A DNA stretch of 64,000 bases from Balanoglossus misakiensis (GCA_040954595.2 CM082581.2:1116001-1180000), one strand, 5' to 3'; shown: positions 1 to 9,453, numbered from the stretch's first letter. A program made the numbers and translations. Notes: generated by a model not told the origin, from the letters alone.

Positions 1-362
1 TCCACTATGGCCTGGTTACTGTGTGCTCTGGTTAATGTTGACGCAAAGGTTGACCCCACCAAACACTCAAAATTAATGGGCAGAACACTGTCCACTACGG
101 CCTGGTTACTGTGTGCTCTGGTTAATGTTAATGGTAGGTCGTGGCTGTCTCATTTCAGGGATTTGTGGACTAAATGTCAATCTTTGTACTATTCGTACAT
201 GAAACTTTTCTTTCAAATACAACTTACAGACCAACATAGACAGTCATGCTTATATAAGTATGACTATCTATTAAAGTAACATTCATATCATGATTGTTGT
301 TTTACACTGTGTTTTCAAAGTAATTGTTGCAGTAAACCAATTGCCTTGCTTGGAAATATTAA

Positions 363-469
363 AAGGGAAGTCCTGTTCAGCTGATTTATGCATAATTTCT
401 ACACAATGTTTTTTTCTGAAAGAATGACCTCAAAGCTACCCAATTATGTAGCTGAACCGGACTTCCCCT
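363..469. mobile_element. Short TTAA-flanked palindromic element (family C)
   Basis: The left end AAGGGAAGTCCTGTTCAGCT and the right end AGCTGAACCGGACTTCCCCT are inverted copies, with TTAA on both outer sides (359-362, 470-473). About 107 bp, no coding capacity. A decayed relative lies at 4015-4096, beside the broken sushi exon. Confidence 0.7.
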
Positions 470-770
470 TTAAATGCTACCAGTGAGCTTGTTTGTCTTT
501 GTAAATACACTCAAGTATTAATCCCCTTTTTCTCAGAATTCAATGCATCTTCATGCCATGAGGTGAGAGGACACTTTTGTTAGCAGGAGGGAAACAAATC
601 CAAAATAAATAATAACAGTGCAAAGTTGGTCTGCTGACTTTCTCCACATTTCATTATTGAATTACGGCAAAATTATGAAATCCAATTATGAAATTCAGCT
701 TTTTGTCCACTTTTTGTTGCTGCAAATTCATTGCGGTATAAAGGTCAATAATATGACAAATCTTGGTTAA

Positions 771-955
771 AAGTATACAGTCACCTTCAATACACATTCC
801 CATATATGGCTGAATGGCGTATTTGAGCATTCTAAAGAACATATGGTGGCGCCTGTTTTCCACGTGTGCCACCAAATGAAAATCTGTGATTGGCTAGATT
901 TCAATTTTCCATGGTAACTATATATAGCTAATTTTCCATGGGTGATCATATACCT
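771..955. mobile_element. TTAA-flanked palindromic element (family D)
   Basis: A 185-bp element with ends AAGTATACAGTCACC and GGGTGATCATATACCT, flanked by TTAA at 767-770 and 956-959. Its inner part (TTTCCATGGTAACTA, GTGATTGGCTA) is found again, in the other orientation, at 16879-17020, so this is a dispersed family. Confidence 0.65.
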
Positions 956-984
956 TTAACTCTATAGTTTAACATGATACTTAC

Positions 985-1170
985 GAACACATGATTGGTT
1001 AAAAGTGTAGACATCATACATTGAGAGACCAGTTTCTCCAGGTGGCAGATAGAATCCACCTGTGCCGTTATTTGCATATAAGAGATAGCCTTCTTCACAG
1101 GAACATTGAAAACCACCTGCAGTGTTTTTACAAAGTTGATCACAAGAATGTGAAGCACATTCATTTATAT
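985..1170 (-). CDS. Calcium-binding EGF-like domain 2 exon
   Basis: This 186-bp exon goes from acceptor CTTTGTAG to donor GTAAGT, phase 1 to phase 1. It reads DINECASHSCDQLCKN, GGFQCSCEEGYLLY, then an extended tail GGFYLPPGETGLSMYD ending NQSCV. The first five cysteines are typically spaced. The sixth is displaced behind the roughly 25-residue extension, a layout seen in EGF modules of large CUB/sushi/EGF proteins. CKNTAGGFQC fits the hydroxylation consensus. NGTG and NQSC are candidate glycosylation positions. It is the last exon I can place; the gene presumably continues beyond position 1. Confidence 0.88.
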
Positions 1171-1685
1171 CTACAAAGAAGGAACATGGATTGGATTAAA
1201 ACAATGTACGTTCAGTAAAATTGAAAGTATTGTCATTTCTTTTAATCGTGAATTTTGGGATTATCTTGTGTACGTACAAGATGAATCTGTGATAAAATAA
1301 AGGCGTCACCTTGCTTGCTTTTGAAATACAAGGCCATTAATTTAGTTGATAATAGAAGAAACCTGCTGACTCAGCATGGTTCACCAATGGTTTGTCTATG
1401 GACAAAAACCTTAAAGAAATTTATCTCAAAATAGAGCATTGTAATCACACAATTTTATTTGACCAATGATTTTATATTTACTAGACTGAGCTATGTGTAA
1501 AATTTCGTGAAAATGACAATAGTAGAAGTTTGTTTTCTAGCAATTATCAATGTAATCCTATGAGACACCTGAGATTAAAAGGTCATTCCAAAAATTTATC
1601 CGGAATTCTGAAATAAGTTCGGAATGTGTTAAATGTGAAAATAGTGACTTGAAGTTATGTTGCAAGTGACTTGTTTATGTCTCAC

Positions 1686-1814
1686 CTTTGCATGCTGTTC
1701 CATTCACATCTGGTTCAAATCCCACCAAACATGCACACTGATAGTCACCATCTCTATTTTCACAGACTTGATTGATTCCACACCGTGCCACCAATGTACT
1801 ACATTCATTGATAT
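1686..1814 (-). CDS. Calcium-binding EGF-like domain 1 exon
   Basis: This 129-bp exon encodes exactly one EGF module, acceptor AATGTTATTTCAG-like (ends TTTCAG), donor GTGAGA, phase 1 to phase 1. It begins DINECSTLV, the calcium-binding start D-I-N-E-C, and has six cysteines. CENRDGDYQC fits the C-x-[DN]-x4-[FY]-x-C consensus for Asp/Asn beta-hydroxylation. It ends NGTACKG, with NGT a potential N-glycosylation site. The module follows sushi 4 in frame and is followed by a second EGF. Confidence 0.92.
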
Positions 1815-1901
1815 CTGAAATGTTATTCATCAAGATATGATCAAAATCCCACAGGTCCGCTGGTAAATTCAGACCAACAAGTTTAGCTGGGAACCACCAG
1901 A

Positions 1902-2099
1902 CCAACAGGAAATTTTCACAAACAAATTTTCGCGAACTATGCAAGAGCCAAAAAAAAAGACATTTTTGCGTAAAAAACTATTTTCAGTGATAACAATGTA
2001 GTGAAATACGAGAACATGAAAATTAATCGTCTCATAACAGTTTCTGCTTTTGATATCGCAAAAAATTTCTTTGTCGCGAAAATTTCCTGTTTTACAGTA
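1902..2099. mobile_element. Palindromic element of the TTTCGCG family (family B)
   Basis: About 200 bp with ends AGGAAATTTTC and GAAAATTTCCTGTTTTACAG, and internal CGCGAA / TTCGCG arms. Same family as 4713, 5152, 5393, 9681 and 11710. No ORF of its own. Confidence 0.65.
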
Positions 2100-2290
2100 A
2101 TCAATGAAAAATAAAATTACGAAAATCATGAAATTTCTGACAGCCATAGATTTGCATGGCATGAACTGTATGTCCTATCAGCATGTAGTTTAGGTGACAT
2201 TTATGATAAATAGTCAAATTACTGGAGTGATCGATTACGGTACCTCATAAGCAGACAACCACATGAAGACCAATCTTGATGTGAACTTAC

Positions 2291-2473
2291 CAATGCATGA
2301 TGGTATTGCACTATTCCACTGTAAATCGGATTGACAAGTCAGGTAATCAGCACCATTTAATTCATAGCCAGCATTACAATAGAATGTGATGTTACTGCCC
2401 ATATAATATGGTCCACTATCAGGGACAGCTTGTAGATGTGGGTCTGTTATGAGTATATCACTGCAGTTCAATC
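2291..2473 (-). CDS. Sushi/CCP 4 exon
   Basis: This is a 183-bp exon with a T-rich acceptor tract ending CTTGCAG and donor GTAAGT, phase 1 to phase 1. It reads LNCSDILITDPHLQAV, MGSNITFYCNAGYELNG, YLTCQSDLQWNS and PSCIG. The four cysteines, C..GY.L.G and the Trp are present, as is a potential N-glycosylation site in SNIT. The terminal G completes the Asp that starts the EGF domain (IGDINEC). Confidence 0.9.
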
Positions 2474-2783
2474 CTGCAAGTAAAAAAAATAAAACACTAT
2501 GTGGATGCAGACTTGATTGTGGTATATATATTGGGTATCTGTATTCTGTCACAACTTTAACATTTTCACCCCAAGTTCCCACTATAAAAGTCCAGATACC
2601 ATTGACTCCTTTTTTTCAATTATCGACTAAATTCATGACTCTGTATTTCAAAAACAAGCGTGGTGACCCCTATATTTTATCACAAATTTTCATTATACAT
2701 ACATAGGATAATCCAAAAATTAACAATTAAAAGAAATGACCATATTTTCAATTTTACTGAATGTACATCGTTAAATGACTTAC

Positions 2784-2966
2784 GTTGACAGTATCCTGGA
2801 TCTCCAATCCATGATCCATCTTCACCACATGTAGAGACAGTGTAGCCAGTCAGACTGTAGCCAGATGGACATGAGTAGGCAACGGTTGTTCCAAAAATCA
2901 ATGAATCACCATTAACAATTTCATATGATAAGTAGTTGTCTACATTCGGTGGTGGACACTCGCGAG
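2784..2966 (-). CDS. Sushi/CCP 3 exon
   Basis: This is a 183-bp exon, acceptor CCAAACAG, donor GTAAGT, phase 1 to phase 1. It reads RECPPPNVDNYLSYEI, GTTVAYSCPSGYSLTG, STCGEDGSWIG and GYCQ. The four cysteines, the C..GY.L.G signature and the Trp before the last cysteine are intact. The join to sushi 2 makes Pro and the join to sushi 4 makes Arg, so the frame is preserved through 2, 3 and 4. Confidence 0.9.
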
Positions 2967-3668
2967 CTGTTTGGATAAGATGAACAGATAACATTACAAG
3001 TGTGTTAATACTAGGAAAATGGTTTAAAGGGACATGCAGTAACCCTCACAATCCTGCATATTTTCAAGTTACCAGTGTCTGGTTTAACATTCAGTGTGTA
3101 ATGTCCCAATTAGACACCCATGTGGAATGTAGCAACCAGCACAAAGTGCCCCATCATAACGCTATGGAGAGAATTTCAACTTGAGTCAGTGATTTTTATG
3201 AAAACATGACAGTGAACACCCTGTGTTATACTTTGTTTTCAAAACGACTCATCACACACTTTAAAGCCTCTAGAGCTGCCAAATTTCACAATTTTTTTCT
3301 TTTCCACAGTAAAACCTTTCAAATCTATGGTGATGCATACCACGATAGCTAGCTGCATACTGTTTGTATGGAGGCTGATTTTAATAAAATGGGTACGGCA
3401 CCTGTTTAATACATTGCACGTTTAAATTGCAACATACAGCCACAATCAGGCATTGATGACATGTTCTTGTATCCCTATCAGTAAGCTTAATTATTTCAAT
3501 GTACCAATCTACGTCGGAAAATAAAATCTGAAAATAAATGCAAAAAGTGGCAGCTCTAGTGGCTTTAAAGCACTGAAAGGTTCAGAGGACTAACATTTTT
3601 TCTGAAAATCCGTCTCCTAAGTGTGCACTACAATGGCAGTTTAATTGTTTTCAAAAATATCAACTTAC

Positions 3669-3848
3669 GCTCGCATTGGGGCACAAGTGGACCCCAGACA
3701 CCATCTGCTTGGCATTCCAATGAAGACACATTATTTATAAACTGATAGCCCTCAATGCATTGATAATAAGCAATGCCACCATACACTGTACTGGTAACAT
3801 TGGTAAGAATTCCATTGCTGCACTCAGGGGGTCCACCACATGTTATTC
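3669..3848 (-). CDS. Sushi/CCP 2 exon
   Basis: This is a complete 180-bp sushi domain exon, acceptor TTTTTTAG, donor GTAAGT, phase 1 to phase 1. It reads ITCGGPPECSNGILTNVTS, VYGGIAYYQCIEGYQF, LECQADGVWGP and PQCE. The four sushi cysteines, the Gly-Tyr after the second and the conserved Trp (GVWGP) before the last are all present. NVTS is a potential N-glycosylation site. Sushi domains form elongated rods in complement regulators and adhesion proteins. The exon has no internal ATG in frame at its start, which is why simple ORF searches miss it. Confidence 0.88.
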
Positions 3849-4014
3849 CTAAAAAATAAACAACAAATTAGTGTCATTCAAGTTGTTGCTAACAATAGAT
3901 TCAAGAGACAAATTAAGTCTCTCTCATCACTGCACTTTTTTCATTAATTATCTTGGATACAAGACACCAGGCTAGGCATATTTGCATAGCTGGTACGACT
4001 TATACACGGCGAAA

Positions 4015-4096
4015 ATGTTTTTTTTTTCCTGAAAGAGTGACCTCAAAGCTACAAAATTATGTAGATATCAGCTAGACCGGACATCCCCTTTAACTA
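4015..4096. mobile_element. Decayed family C element abutting sushi 1
   Basis: Shares TGACCTCAAAGCTAC, AATTATGTAG and the terminal GACATCCCCTTTAA with 363-469. Its left arm is lost. Upstream, 3901-3972 is a fragment of family A (AAGTCTCTCTC ... GATACAAGACACC). The two relics together occupy the place where the rest of sushi 1 should be. Confidence 0.55.
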
Positions 4097-4194
4097 CTGG
4101 ATAACCGTCCGAGCATTGGAATGAGACAGAGACATCATACCTTCTATCTCTGTACTGGTCACCACGCCCTCACTAATCACAATTTCGGGACAGT
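4097..4194 (-). pseudogene. Sushi/CCP 1, frameshifted and truncated exon
   Basis: After acceptor TTCTGACAG the frame set by CUB3 reads DCPEIVISEGVVTSTEIEG, a normal start of a sushi domain. It then goes out of frame and meets a stop. In the adjacent frame the sequence continues YDVSVSFQCSDGYPVVKG, the expected middle of the same domain (V.F.C..GY...G). A single missing base near 4140 accounts for this, most simply one G lost from GGG. The coding homology then ends at TTAAAGGGG, the end of a decayed palindromic element (about 4015-4096), and the last third of the domain with its final cysteines is missing. A GTATGA after EIEG at 4141 could act as a donor and would keep phase with sushi 2, yielding a stub of 18 codons. 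Confidence 0.7.
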
Positions 4195-4275
4195 CTGTCA
4201 GAACAAGGATCACAATGATAAGAATGCATGCAGACAAATACTTAAACTCATAAATGTCAGTTGTTTTAAAGTGAA

Positions 4276-4488
4276 GGGGTCGTCGCAATGCGTTTGTTTA
4301 TAAACATTACAATTCATCCACAAATCCCTCAAATAAAATAATTCTTAGAATGAACGAAGCAGCTGACAGTATCCTAGACTGTCCATGACAGCAACTGAAG
4401 ATCCTAGTAGGTCGTGGCTGTCTAATTTCAGGGATTTGTGGATGAATTGCAATGTTTATAAACAAACAAACGCAGTGCGACGACCCCA
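4276..4488. mobile_element. Inverted-repeat element with about 60-bp arms
   Basis: The left arm GGGGTCGTCGCAATGCGTTT with TTTATAAACATTACAATTCA and the right arm ending GCAGTGCGACGACCCC are inverted copies over about 60 bp around a 90-bp spacer. No coding capacity. A piece of the right arm (GTAGGTCGTGGCTGTCT) also occurs at 132-148. Confidence 0.7.
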
Positions 4489-4712
4489 TCACTTTATTGA
4501 GTGTGATACAAGAGTGTTGCCATTCCTGTCAATGGTCCAAAATTGCATTGCAATTGTAAGAAATTACTGTCTCTGTTTTTCCAGCTCTTTGAAGTTTCGT
4601 AAAAAATCAAAAACATTTGCACCTTTCAATTAATGACTCTAAATCACAAGGAATAAAGGGAGAGTGTGTTTCTAAGAATTCTGTAACAACTTTTTCTGAA
4701 ATGTTAGTAAGT

Positions 4713-4923
4713 TACTGTAAAACACTTTATTTTCGCGAGCAAGAGATTTTCGCGAAATACGCGAGAGCCAAAATAGCGTGAAAATAAAAAGTTGCGTAAT
4801 TTTTTTGAAGATAAAGATGCAATGAATGAAATAAGAGAACGCGAAAATTAACACTGGCGAAACAGTGGCCTCTCTCGATGTCGCGAAAAATTTCAACTCG
4901 TGAAAATAAAGTGTTTTACAGTA
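4713..4923. mobile_element. Family B palindromic element beside CUB3 donor
   Basis: Terminal TACTGTAAAACACTTTATTT at the left and its inverted copy ending TGTTTTACAGTA at the right; 211 bp. The right end is eight bases from the splice donor of the CUB3 exon that starts at 4931. Confidence 0.7.
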
Positions 4924-4930
4924 TGTGTAC

Positions 4931-5114
4931 CTGGTGAAAATGAAGCCCTGAATCCTTTAGCTGGTCGTGTTCTACTACTCCTGAACACAACCGAAAAGTG
5001 TCCAATGTCTGTACGGCAATCGGGTGGTGGCACAGTGCCATCAATGACTCCATCAGAATTGCCACTCCATGGACCAATAATGACATCATCATCACTCTCA
5101 GTACCATTGTATAC
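4931..5114 (-). CDS. CUB3 domain exon, second half
   Basis: This 184-bp exon goes from acceptor CTGAAG to donor GTACAC, phase 0 to phase 1. The residues VYNGTESDDDV, GPWSGNSDG, PPPDCRTDIGHFSVVF and AKGFRASFSP fit the second half of a CUB domain (VY.G, the S.G segment, GF.A.F). The region between them is longer than usual and carries one cysteine. The donor is only eight bases from the end of a palindromic element at 4713-4923, so this transposon relic lies almost at the splice site. The terminal G plus the next exon gives Asp before the first sushi cysteine. Confidence 0.85.
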
Positions 5115-5151
5115 CTTCAGAAACAAAGACAAATTAAGCATGCATTGTAAA

Positions 5152-5350
5152 TACCGTAAAACGGGAAATCTTCACAACAGGAAATTTTCGCGATATCAAA
5201 GGTGGCTACTGTTACGCGACAATTAATTTTCATATTGGCATATTTTACTGCATTGTTATCTCTGAAGCATTTTAAGCGACTTTTTATTTTCATATTTTTT
5301 GGCTCTCACATAGTTTACGAAAATTTATCGTTCACGAAAATTTTATAGTA
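5152..5350. mobile_element. Family B palindromic element
   Basis: Left end TACCGTAAAACGGGAAAT, interior TTTCGCGATATCAAA, right arm TTCACGAAAATTTTATAGTA. It lies in the CUB3 intron and is followed after about 40 bp by another copy. Confidence 0.6.
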
Positions 5351-5392
5351 TTCAATCCTTGTTGCATTTCCTGCTGTAACAGCTACTCAACA

Positions 5393-5602
5393 TACTGTAA
5401 AATGGGAAATGTTCGCAAACAATAAATTTTCGCGATCTACGTGAGAGCCATCAAAACATGAAAATAAAAAGTTGCGTAAAAATGTTTTTCGGGGATAATG
5501 ATGCAGTGAAATACAAGAACGTGAAAAGTTATTGTTGCATAACACTTGCCTCTTTTGATAACGCGAAAATTTCATGTTGCAAAAGTATCCCGTTTTACAG
5601 TA
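5393..5602. mobile_element. Family B palindromic element
   Basis: Complete copy: TACTGTAAAATGGGAAAT at the left, ATCCCGTTTTACAGTA at the right, 210 bp, with TTTCGCG arms inside. Confidence 0.7.
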
Positions 5603-5767
5603 TATATGTGATTAATTAAATTTCCAAATTGTGTTCCAAAGTTGTATAGTTTGAAGTAATGTCTGCCAAAATTGTCAAACTAAAATCACTGCAAAATAAT
5701 ATGACAAATTTTTTAATATGACAAATATTTTTAACATGGCTGACTCATGATCATATCTGATACTCAC

Positions 5768-5952
5768 AATGATGTAATCAACATCTGTGTTCCTCTCTAA
5801 TCCAAAGTTCTCATCAAAGATAAGAGTTAATGGTCTTCCAGTTGGTTCCTTGATTAACCAGCTACACATAACATCATCAGGGTAAGTGCTAACATCATAC
5901 CCTGGTGACTGAATCGTGCCAAAACTACGCAGAATTTCAATTCCCTGGCAAC
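5768..5952 (-). CDS. CUB3 domain exon, first half
   Basis: This 185-bp exon follows acceptor TTTAAAG, enters phase 1 and leaves phase 0 at a strong donor, GTGAGT. It reads CQGIEILRSFGTIQSPGYD, then YPDDVMCSWLIKEPTGRP, LIFDENFGLE and DVDYII. The C...G.I.SPGY, Y..N/D..C.W.I, and F..F.LE patterns are those of the first half of a CUB domain. It joins the 5114-4931 exon without loss of frame to give DYIIVYNG, the D.I.VYDG motif. The phase-0 intron in the middle of the domain differs from the phase-1 introns between modules. Confidence 0.88.
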
Positions 5953-6190
5953 CTTTAAAGAAACAAGTGACCTATCGGTCAAAAGAGCTCTGCTGACTTT
6001 AACAGTGAAACCTATAGCTGGGCAATGATATGAATACCCTAGGTTTTAATCATAACAATTGTATTCTATTAAACAAAACCAAACATAGACATCACAAGTA
6101 TTTAATATCCACATTCAGCCTGATTCATTGTGCTAAAGAAAGAAAGAATTTATTCCTAAAGAACAACATCAAAAGGAAGTACCAAGGTAC

Positions 6191-6600
6191 TAATTTGCAT
6201 ATTCATGACCCGATCAAAATTCCAATAAAACAAAATCAGGTAGGGGCACCATAACACACATTCTACCAAATTTCAGCTCCATCGTACATGTAGTTAGGGA
6301 GAAGAATATTTTTTACCAAAAATTATATTTTTAGATCTAATTTGCATATTCATGACCCGATCATATCCAAATTTATGAAATCAGGTAGGGGCACCATAAC
6401 ACACATTCCTGCCAAATTTCAGCTCCATCGTACATGTAGTTAGGGAGAAGAAAATGTTTGACCAACATTCTATTTTAGATCTAATTTGCATATTTATGAC
6501 CCCATCAAATCCAAATTTACAAAATCAGGTAGGGGCACCATAACACACATTCCTACCAAATTATAGCTAAATATGCAATGTCGTTTTAACGAAGAAGATT
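6191..6600. repeat. Three tandem units of about 145 bp
   Basis: The motif TAATTTGCATATTCATGACC recurs at 6191, 6338 and 6482 (periods 147 and 144). Each unit contains AGGTAGGGGCACCATAACAC and CCAAATTTCAGCTCCATCG (altered in the third). The array is followed directly by the CGGACGACGG tract. Confidence 0.8.
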
Positions 6601-6616
6601 GAAATACCGAAAGTTG

Positions 6617-6716
6617 ACGGACGACGGACAACGGACGCCGGACAACGGACGCCGGACGACAGACGGACACTTATCAACCTACTGCTACAGCTTGGCTGAC
6701 ACAAGTGACAGCCAAG
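6617..6716. repeat. GACGGACGACGGAC tract with hairpin tail
   Basis: Short tandem GACGGAC/GCCGGAC repeats (6617-6668), then CAGCTTGGCTG ... CAGCCAAGCT, a perfect hairpin at about 6690-6716, then A-rich sequence. It resembles the 3' tail of a short retroposed or nonautonomous element; no class can be assigned from sequence alone. Confidence 0.5.
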
Positions 6717-6880
6717 CTAAAAATACCAAACAAGGAATAATGAATTCAATCCACAGGTTTGGTGTAATCCTGGCTGCCTTTTATTTTGTGCTAGGGGATC
6801 AAATCACATAATAATTGCCTTCTGGATAAAAAGTCGTACGCGACAGAAGAAATGACTGTTAACTGTATATGACTTCCTTA

Positions 6881-7682
6881 GGCTGCATTCACAAACACCT
6901 CTGGAGGGGGGGGCGGGAGAATTCAATTTTTTTTACCGCTAATTTTCACATGCCCCCCTTCCGAACTGCCAATATTTTCAAATCCCCCCCATCCGAACTG
7001 CCAAAATTTTGAAATCCCCCCCCCCCCATTTTCTTTCACAGAGCAAAACACATCACCTATCTATCTTGTAAAAAGAAAAACAGCGCTCCCATGAAAAGAA
7101 TTTGAAACTGATGTTTCCCCTCATCAGTGGGTATTAAAACTGAACATTGTTTTTATTTTTAAAGTACATATATTTGTATTCTGTGTTTGGAGACATTGTA
7201 AACCGAGAATTGAAGGGGGTGGGTTTGGGAGGGGGTGTCCCCCTCCCACGTAAGAAAATTTTCTAAAATACAGAGCTCAAAGCTGCATTTTAATGAACCC
7301 GGCAAAAGCAAATTAACTCAACTACCGGTATGTTGGGGAGGACAAATTTAACCGTCGCCGCTCAAAGTTATCATGGGGTGGGGCAAGTCCCCTGACCTGG
7401 GACACTAGATAAACCAGTCAATGATTGAAAGGTGTTGATGAATGGAGGGGGTGGGTGTGGGAGGGGGTGTCCCCCTCCCACATTAGAAAATTTTGTAAAA
7501 TAAAGGGCGCGAAACTGCATTTTTGTGGACTCAAAATAAATATTTAGTCGTTAAAGTTTTCAAGTCCCCCCCTTTCAGTCCCTAAATTATTTCAAATCCC
7601 CCCCTTACATACCCTCAATTTTTTCAAATCCCCCCCCTCAATTCTCCTGCCCCCCCCTCCAGAGGTGTTTGTGAATGCAGCC
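6881..7682. mobile_element. 802-bp inverted-repeat DNA element with TTA duplication
   Basis: The ends GGCTGCATTCACAAACACCT and AGGTGTTTGTGAATGCAGCC are perfect inverted copies, followed by G-rich and C-rich arms, with TTA on both sides (6878-6880, 7683-7685). A three-base TTA/TAA duplication is typical of PIF/Harbinger-type elements, so a nonautonomous member is likely (inference). The interior has two copies of a GGGTGGGTGTGGGAGGGGGT-like motif (about 7217 and 7450) and no transposase ORF. Confidence 0.8.
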
Positions 7683-7905
7683 TTAGGTCAAACCTTTCTG
7701 TCGTTATACATGTAGTTATCAAATTAAACTCATTTAACTTTTTTCACATTTTGTTATTTTTTCTGTTAAAAAGTTCCATAATGACCCAGTATCAGATTAG
7801 CTTATATTATAAACTTCCAGAAAGAATGGCAAAAGAAGATAGATCTGTGATCCTTACAATTCTTACTGGGTTGAAATTCTTTGGGAATGATTTTAAGTGA
7901 TTTAA

Positions 7906-8254
7906 AGGGACAAAGTTTCTCTCACTCGCTGCCCTTTTTCCATTAACTATGTTTGATACAAGACACTGTTTATGTTATTCTACATGTGGATATATAGTGA
8001 ATCAACATTCAACCACGCACAACTTCCATCCCGTTTGTAGGATATGAGAGTAAAAATATTGCCAAAATGAATAAACGGTAGAGACCAATTATTCATTTTG
8101 GCGAGTTTTTTCACTCTTGTGTCTACAAGTGGGATGGAAGTTGTTTGTGGTCAAACGTTGTTTCAATATATATCCACATGTAGAATAACATAAACGCTGT
8201 ATTGTATCATCATAATTCCTGGAAAAAGGGTAGCGAGAGAGAGTGTTTGTCCCT
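7906..8254. mobile_element. TTAA-flanked palindromic element (family A)
   Basis: 349 bp, with ends AGGGACAAAGTTTCTCTC and GAGTGTTTGTCCCT flanked by TTAA (7902-7905, 8255-8258). The two halves are inverted copies over about 160 bp each (TGTGGATATAT, ACTTCCATCCC, TCATTTTGGC and their complements). Confidence 0.8.
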
Positions 8255-8339
8255 TTAAAACATTGTTCTCTTGCATCATGAATCCTTGATTGCCTCTTCA
8301 TTCAAACAACGTCTTGATCAATTTGAATGCGTTACCTAC

Positions 8340-8522
8340 CTGCCCAGTAATGTACATGAAAACCTCTCATTGTAACTGCATCATCACTCTTAATGTCAAC
8401 TCTCATCATACTTTTGGAAGATATGATGACATTGGGTAACTCCATCCCAGAAAATAAAGCAAGTCTGAGGGCAGGATTCAGTTCAGCGCCATCGTATACA
8501 GACACTTGATCAGCCCCATCTT
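8340..8522 (-). CDS. CUB2 domain exon, second half
   Basis: This 183-bp exon has acceptor TTGCAACAG and donor GTAGGT, phase 1 to phase 1. It reads DGADQVSVYDGAELNP, LALFSGMELPNVIISS, MMRVDIKSDDAV and GFHVHYWAG, the second half of a CUB domain (D.V.VYDG, FSG..LP, SS...M.V...SD, GF...Y). Upstream of the chosen acceptor the frame stays open and happens to spell FISFATEDGAD, which also looks CUB-like. No AG acceptor lies there, so I kept the splice site that preserves phase with both neighbours. The Gly created by the terminal G starts CUB3. Confidence 0.85.
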
Positions 8523-8652
8523 CTGTTGCAAAGGAGATAAACGGAAAAGATATAAAAAATAGCATCAAAGACACTTTGCTCCCATTTGATATGTACATTT
8601 AAATGTGACATACCGTACAATCATAGTGATCACAATTTCCTACACAAAACCA

Positions 8653-8936
8653 TTAAGGGGCAAAGTCTCTCTCTCTCTCGCTGCCCCTTTTCCATTAATT
8701 ATCGTTTGATTATCGTTTATGTTATTCTAGATGTGGATATATAGTGAATCAACATTCCATCCCGCTTCATTTTGGGCGAGATTTTTACTCTCATATCCTA
8801 AAAATGGGATGGAAGGTGTGTGTGGTCGAATGTTGATTCACTATATATCCTCATGTAGAATGACATAAACGGTGTCTTGTATCAAACATAATTAATGGGA
8901 AAAGGGCAGCGAGAGAGAGAGACTTCGTCCCTATAA
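8653..8936. mobile_element. Family A palindromic element
   Basis: Same arms as 7906-8254: GGGGCAAAGTCTCTCTCTC at the left and GAGAGAGACTTCGTCCCT at the right, with TGTGGATATATAGTGAATC inside. It lies between the two CUB2 exons. Confidence 0.75.
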
Positions 8937-9276
8937 GGACACCTTTAGCATTGATGAGGTAATATAAGAATACATCTGATAAAGAATATTTTCACATCCC
9001 AATAAACCAAAATCCAAAACAACTGGAAGAGCCGTTTCTGACATAAGTGGACTTTTGGACCAAAAATGTCTAAAACTACCCACCCCCCTCCTCCCCAGTA
9101 TTGATATTTGTCACATGTTTATGTACACCATAATAACAAATATTGTAGGTCCTTGTAAACCAAATTTTAAGAAATCGGAAAAGTGACTACTGAGAATTGA
9201 CCAGAAATGACAAAAATAAAATGTATTTTTAAAAATATAATTACTAATTTTTGTCATGCTGTAAAACAACTCACAC

Positions 9277-9453
9277 GATTAATTGCATCTGAATCCACTA
9301 CCTGTAAAGTGACAACAAATTCTGTTGTGAATGATGCCAGCTGTCAGTTACAATCTTCATTGTTGAGATAATTCTTGCCTTCAAAATATTCTGTACTGCT
9401 GAGATTCTGTTTATATGACTGTGCTATGAAATTCCCACCACACAAAGAATACA
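9277..9453 (-). CDS. CUB2 domain exon, first half, with in-frame TGA
   Basis: This 177-bp exon follows acceptor CTTTCAG, enters phase 1 and leaves phase 1 if the donor is C|GTGTGA. The residues SLCGGNFIAQ, STEYFEGKNYLNNEDCN and then QLASFTTEFVVTLQ match the first half of a CUB domain. The codon after EDCN, where CUB domains have Trp, is TGA at 9344-9346 on the minus strand. One G-to-A change from TGG explains it. The frame continues cleanly on both sides. The stop would truncate the protein in CUB2, so this allele is a pseudogene, a null allele or carries a base error. The donor choice is weaker than the acceptor: a consensus GTGAGT lies two bases further but breaks phase with 8522-8340. Confidence 0.75.

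Larger units (their letters stand above)
1..984. other. Intronic or 3' flanking region with repeats
   Basis: No exon recognised. Positions 1-39 and 90-128 are near-identical direct copies (39 bp, period 89). A piece at 132-167 resembles the arm of the inverted-repeat element at 4276-4488. Two short palindromic elements, 363-469 and 771-955, fill much of the rest. Confidence 0.6.

Noticed and set aside
541-566. A tiny plus-strand exon between TTTTCTCAG and GTGAGAGG
   Set aside because: Only about 26 bases, on the strand opposite to the gene, with nothing to join to.
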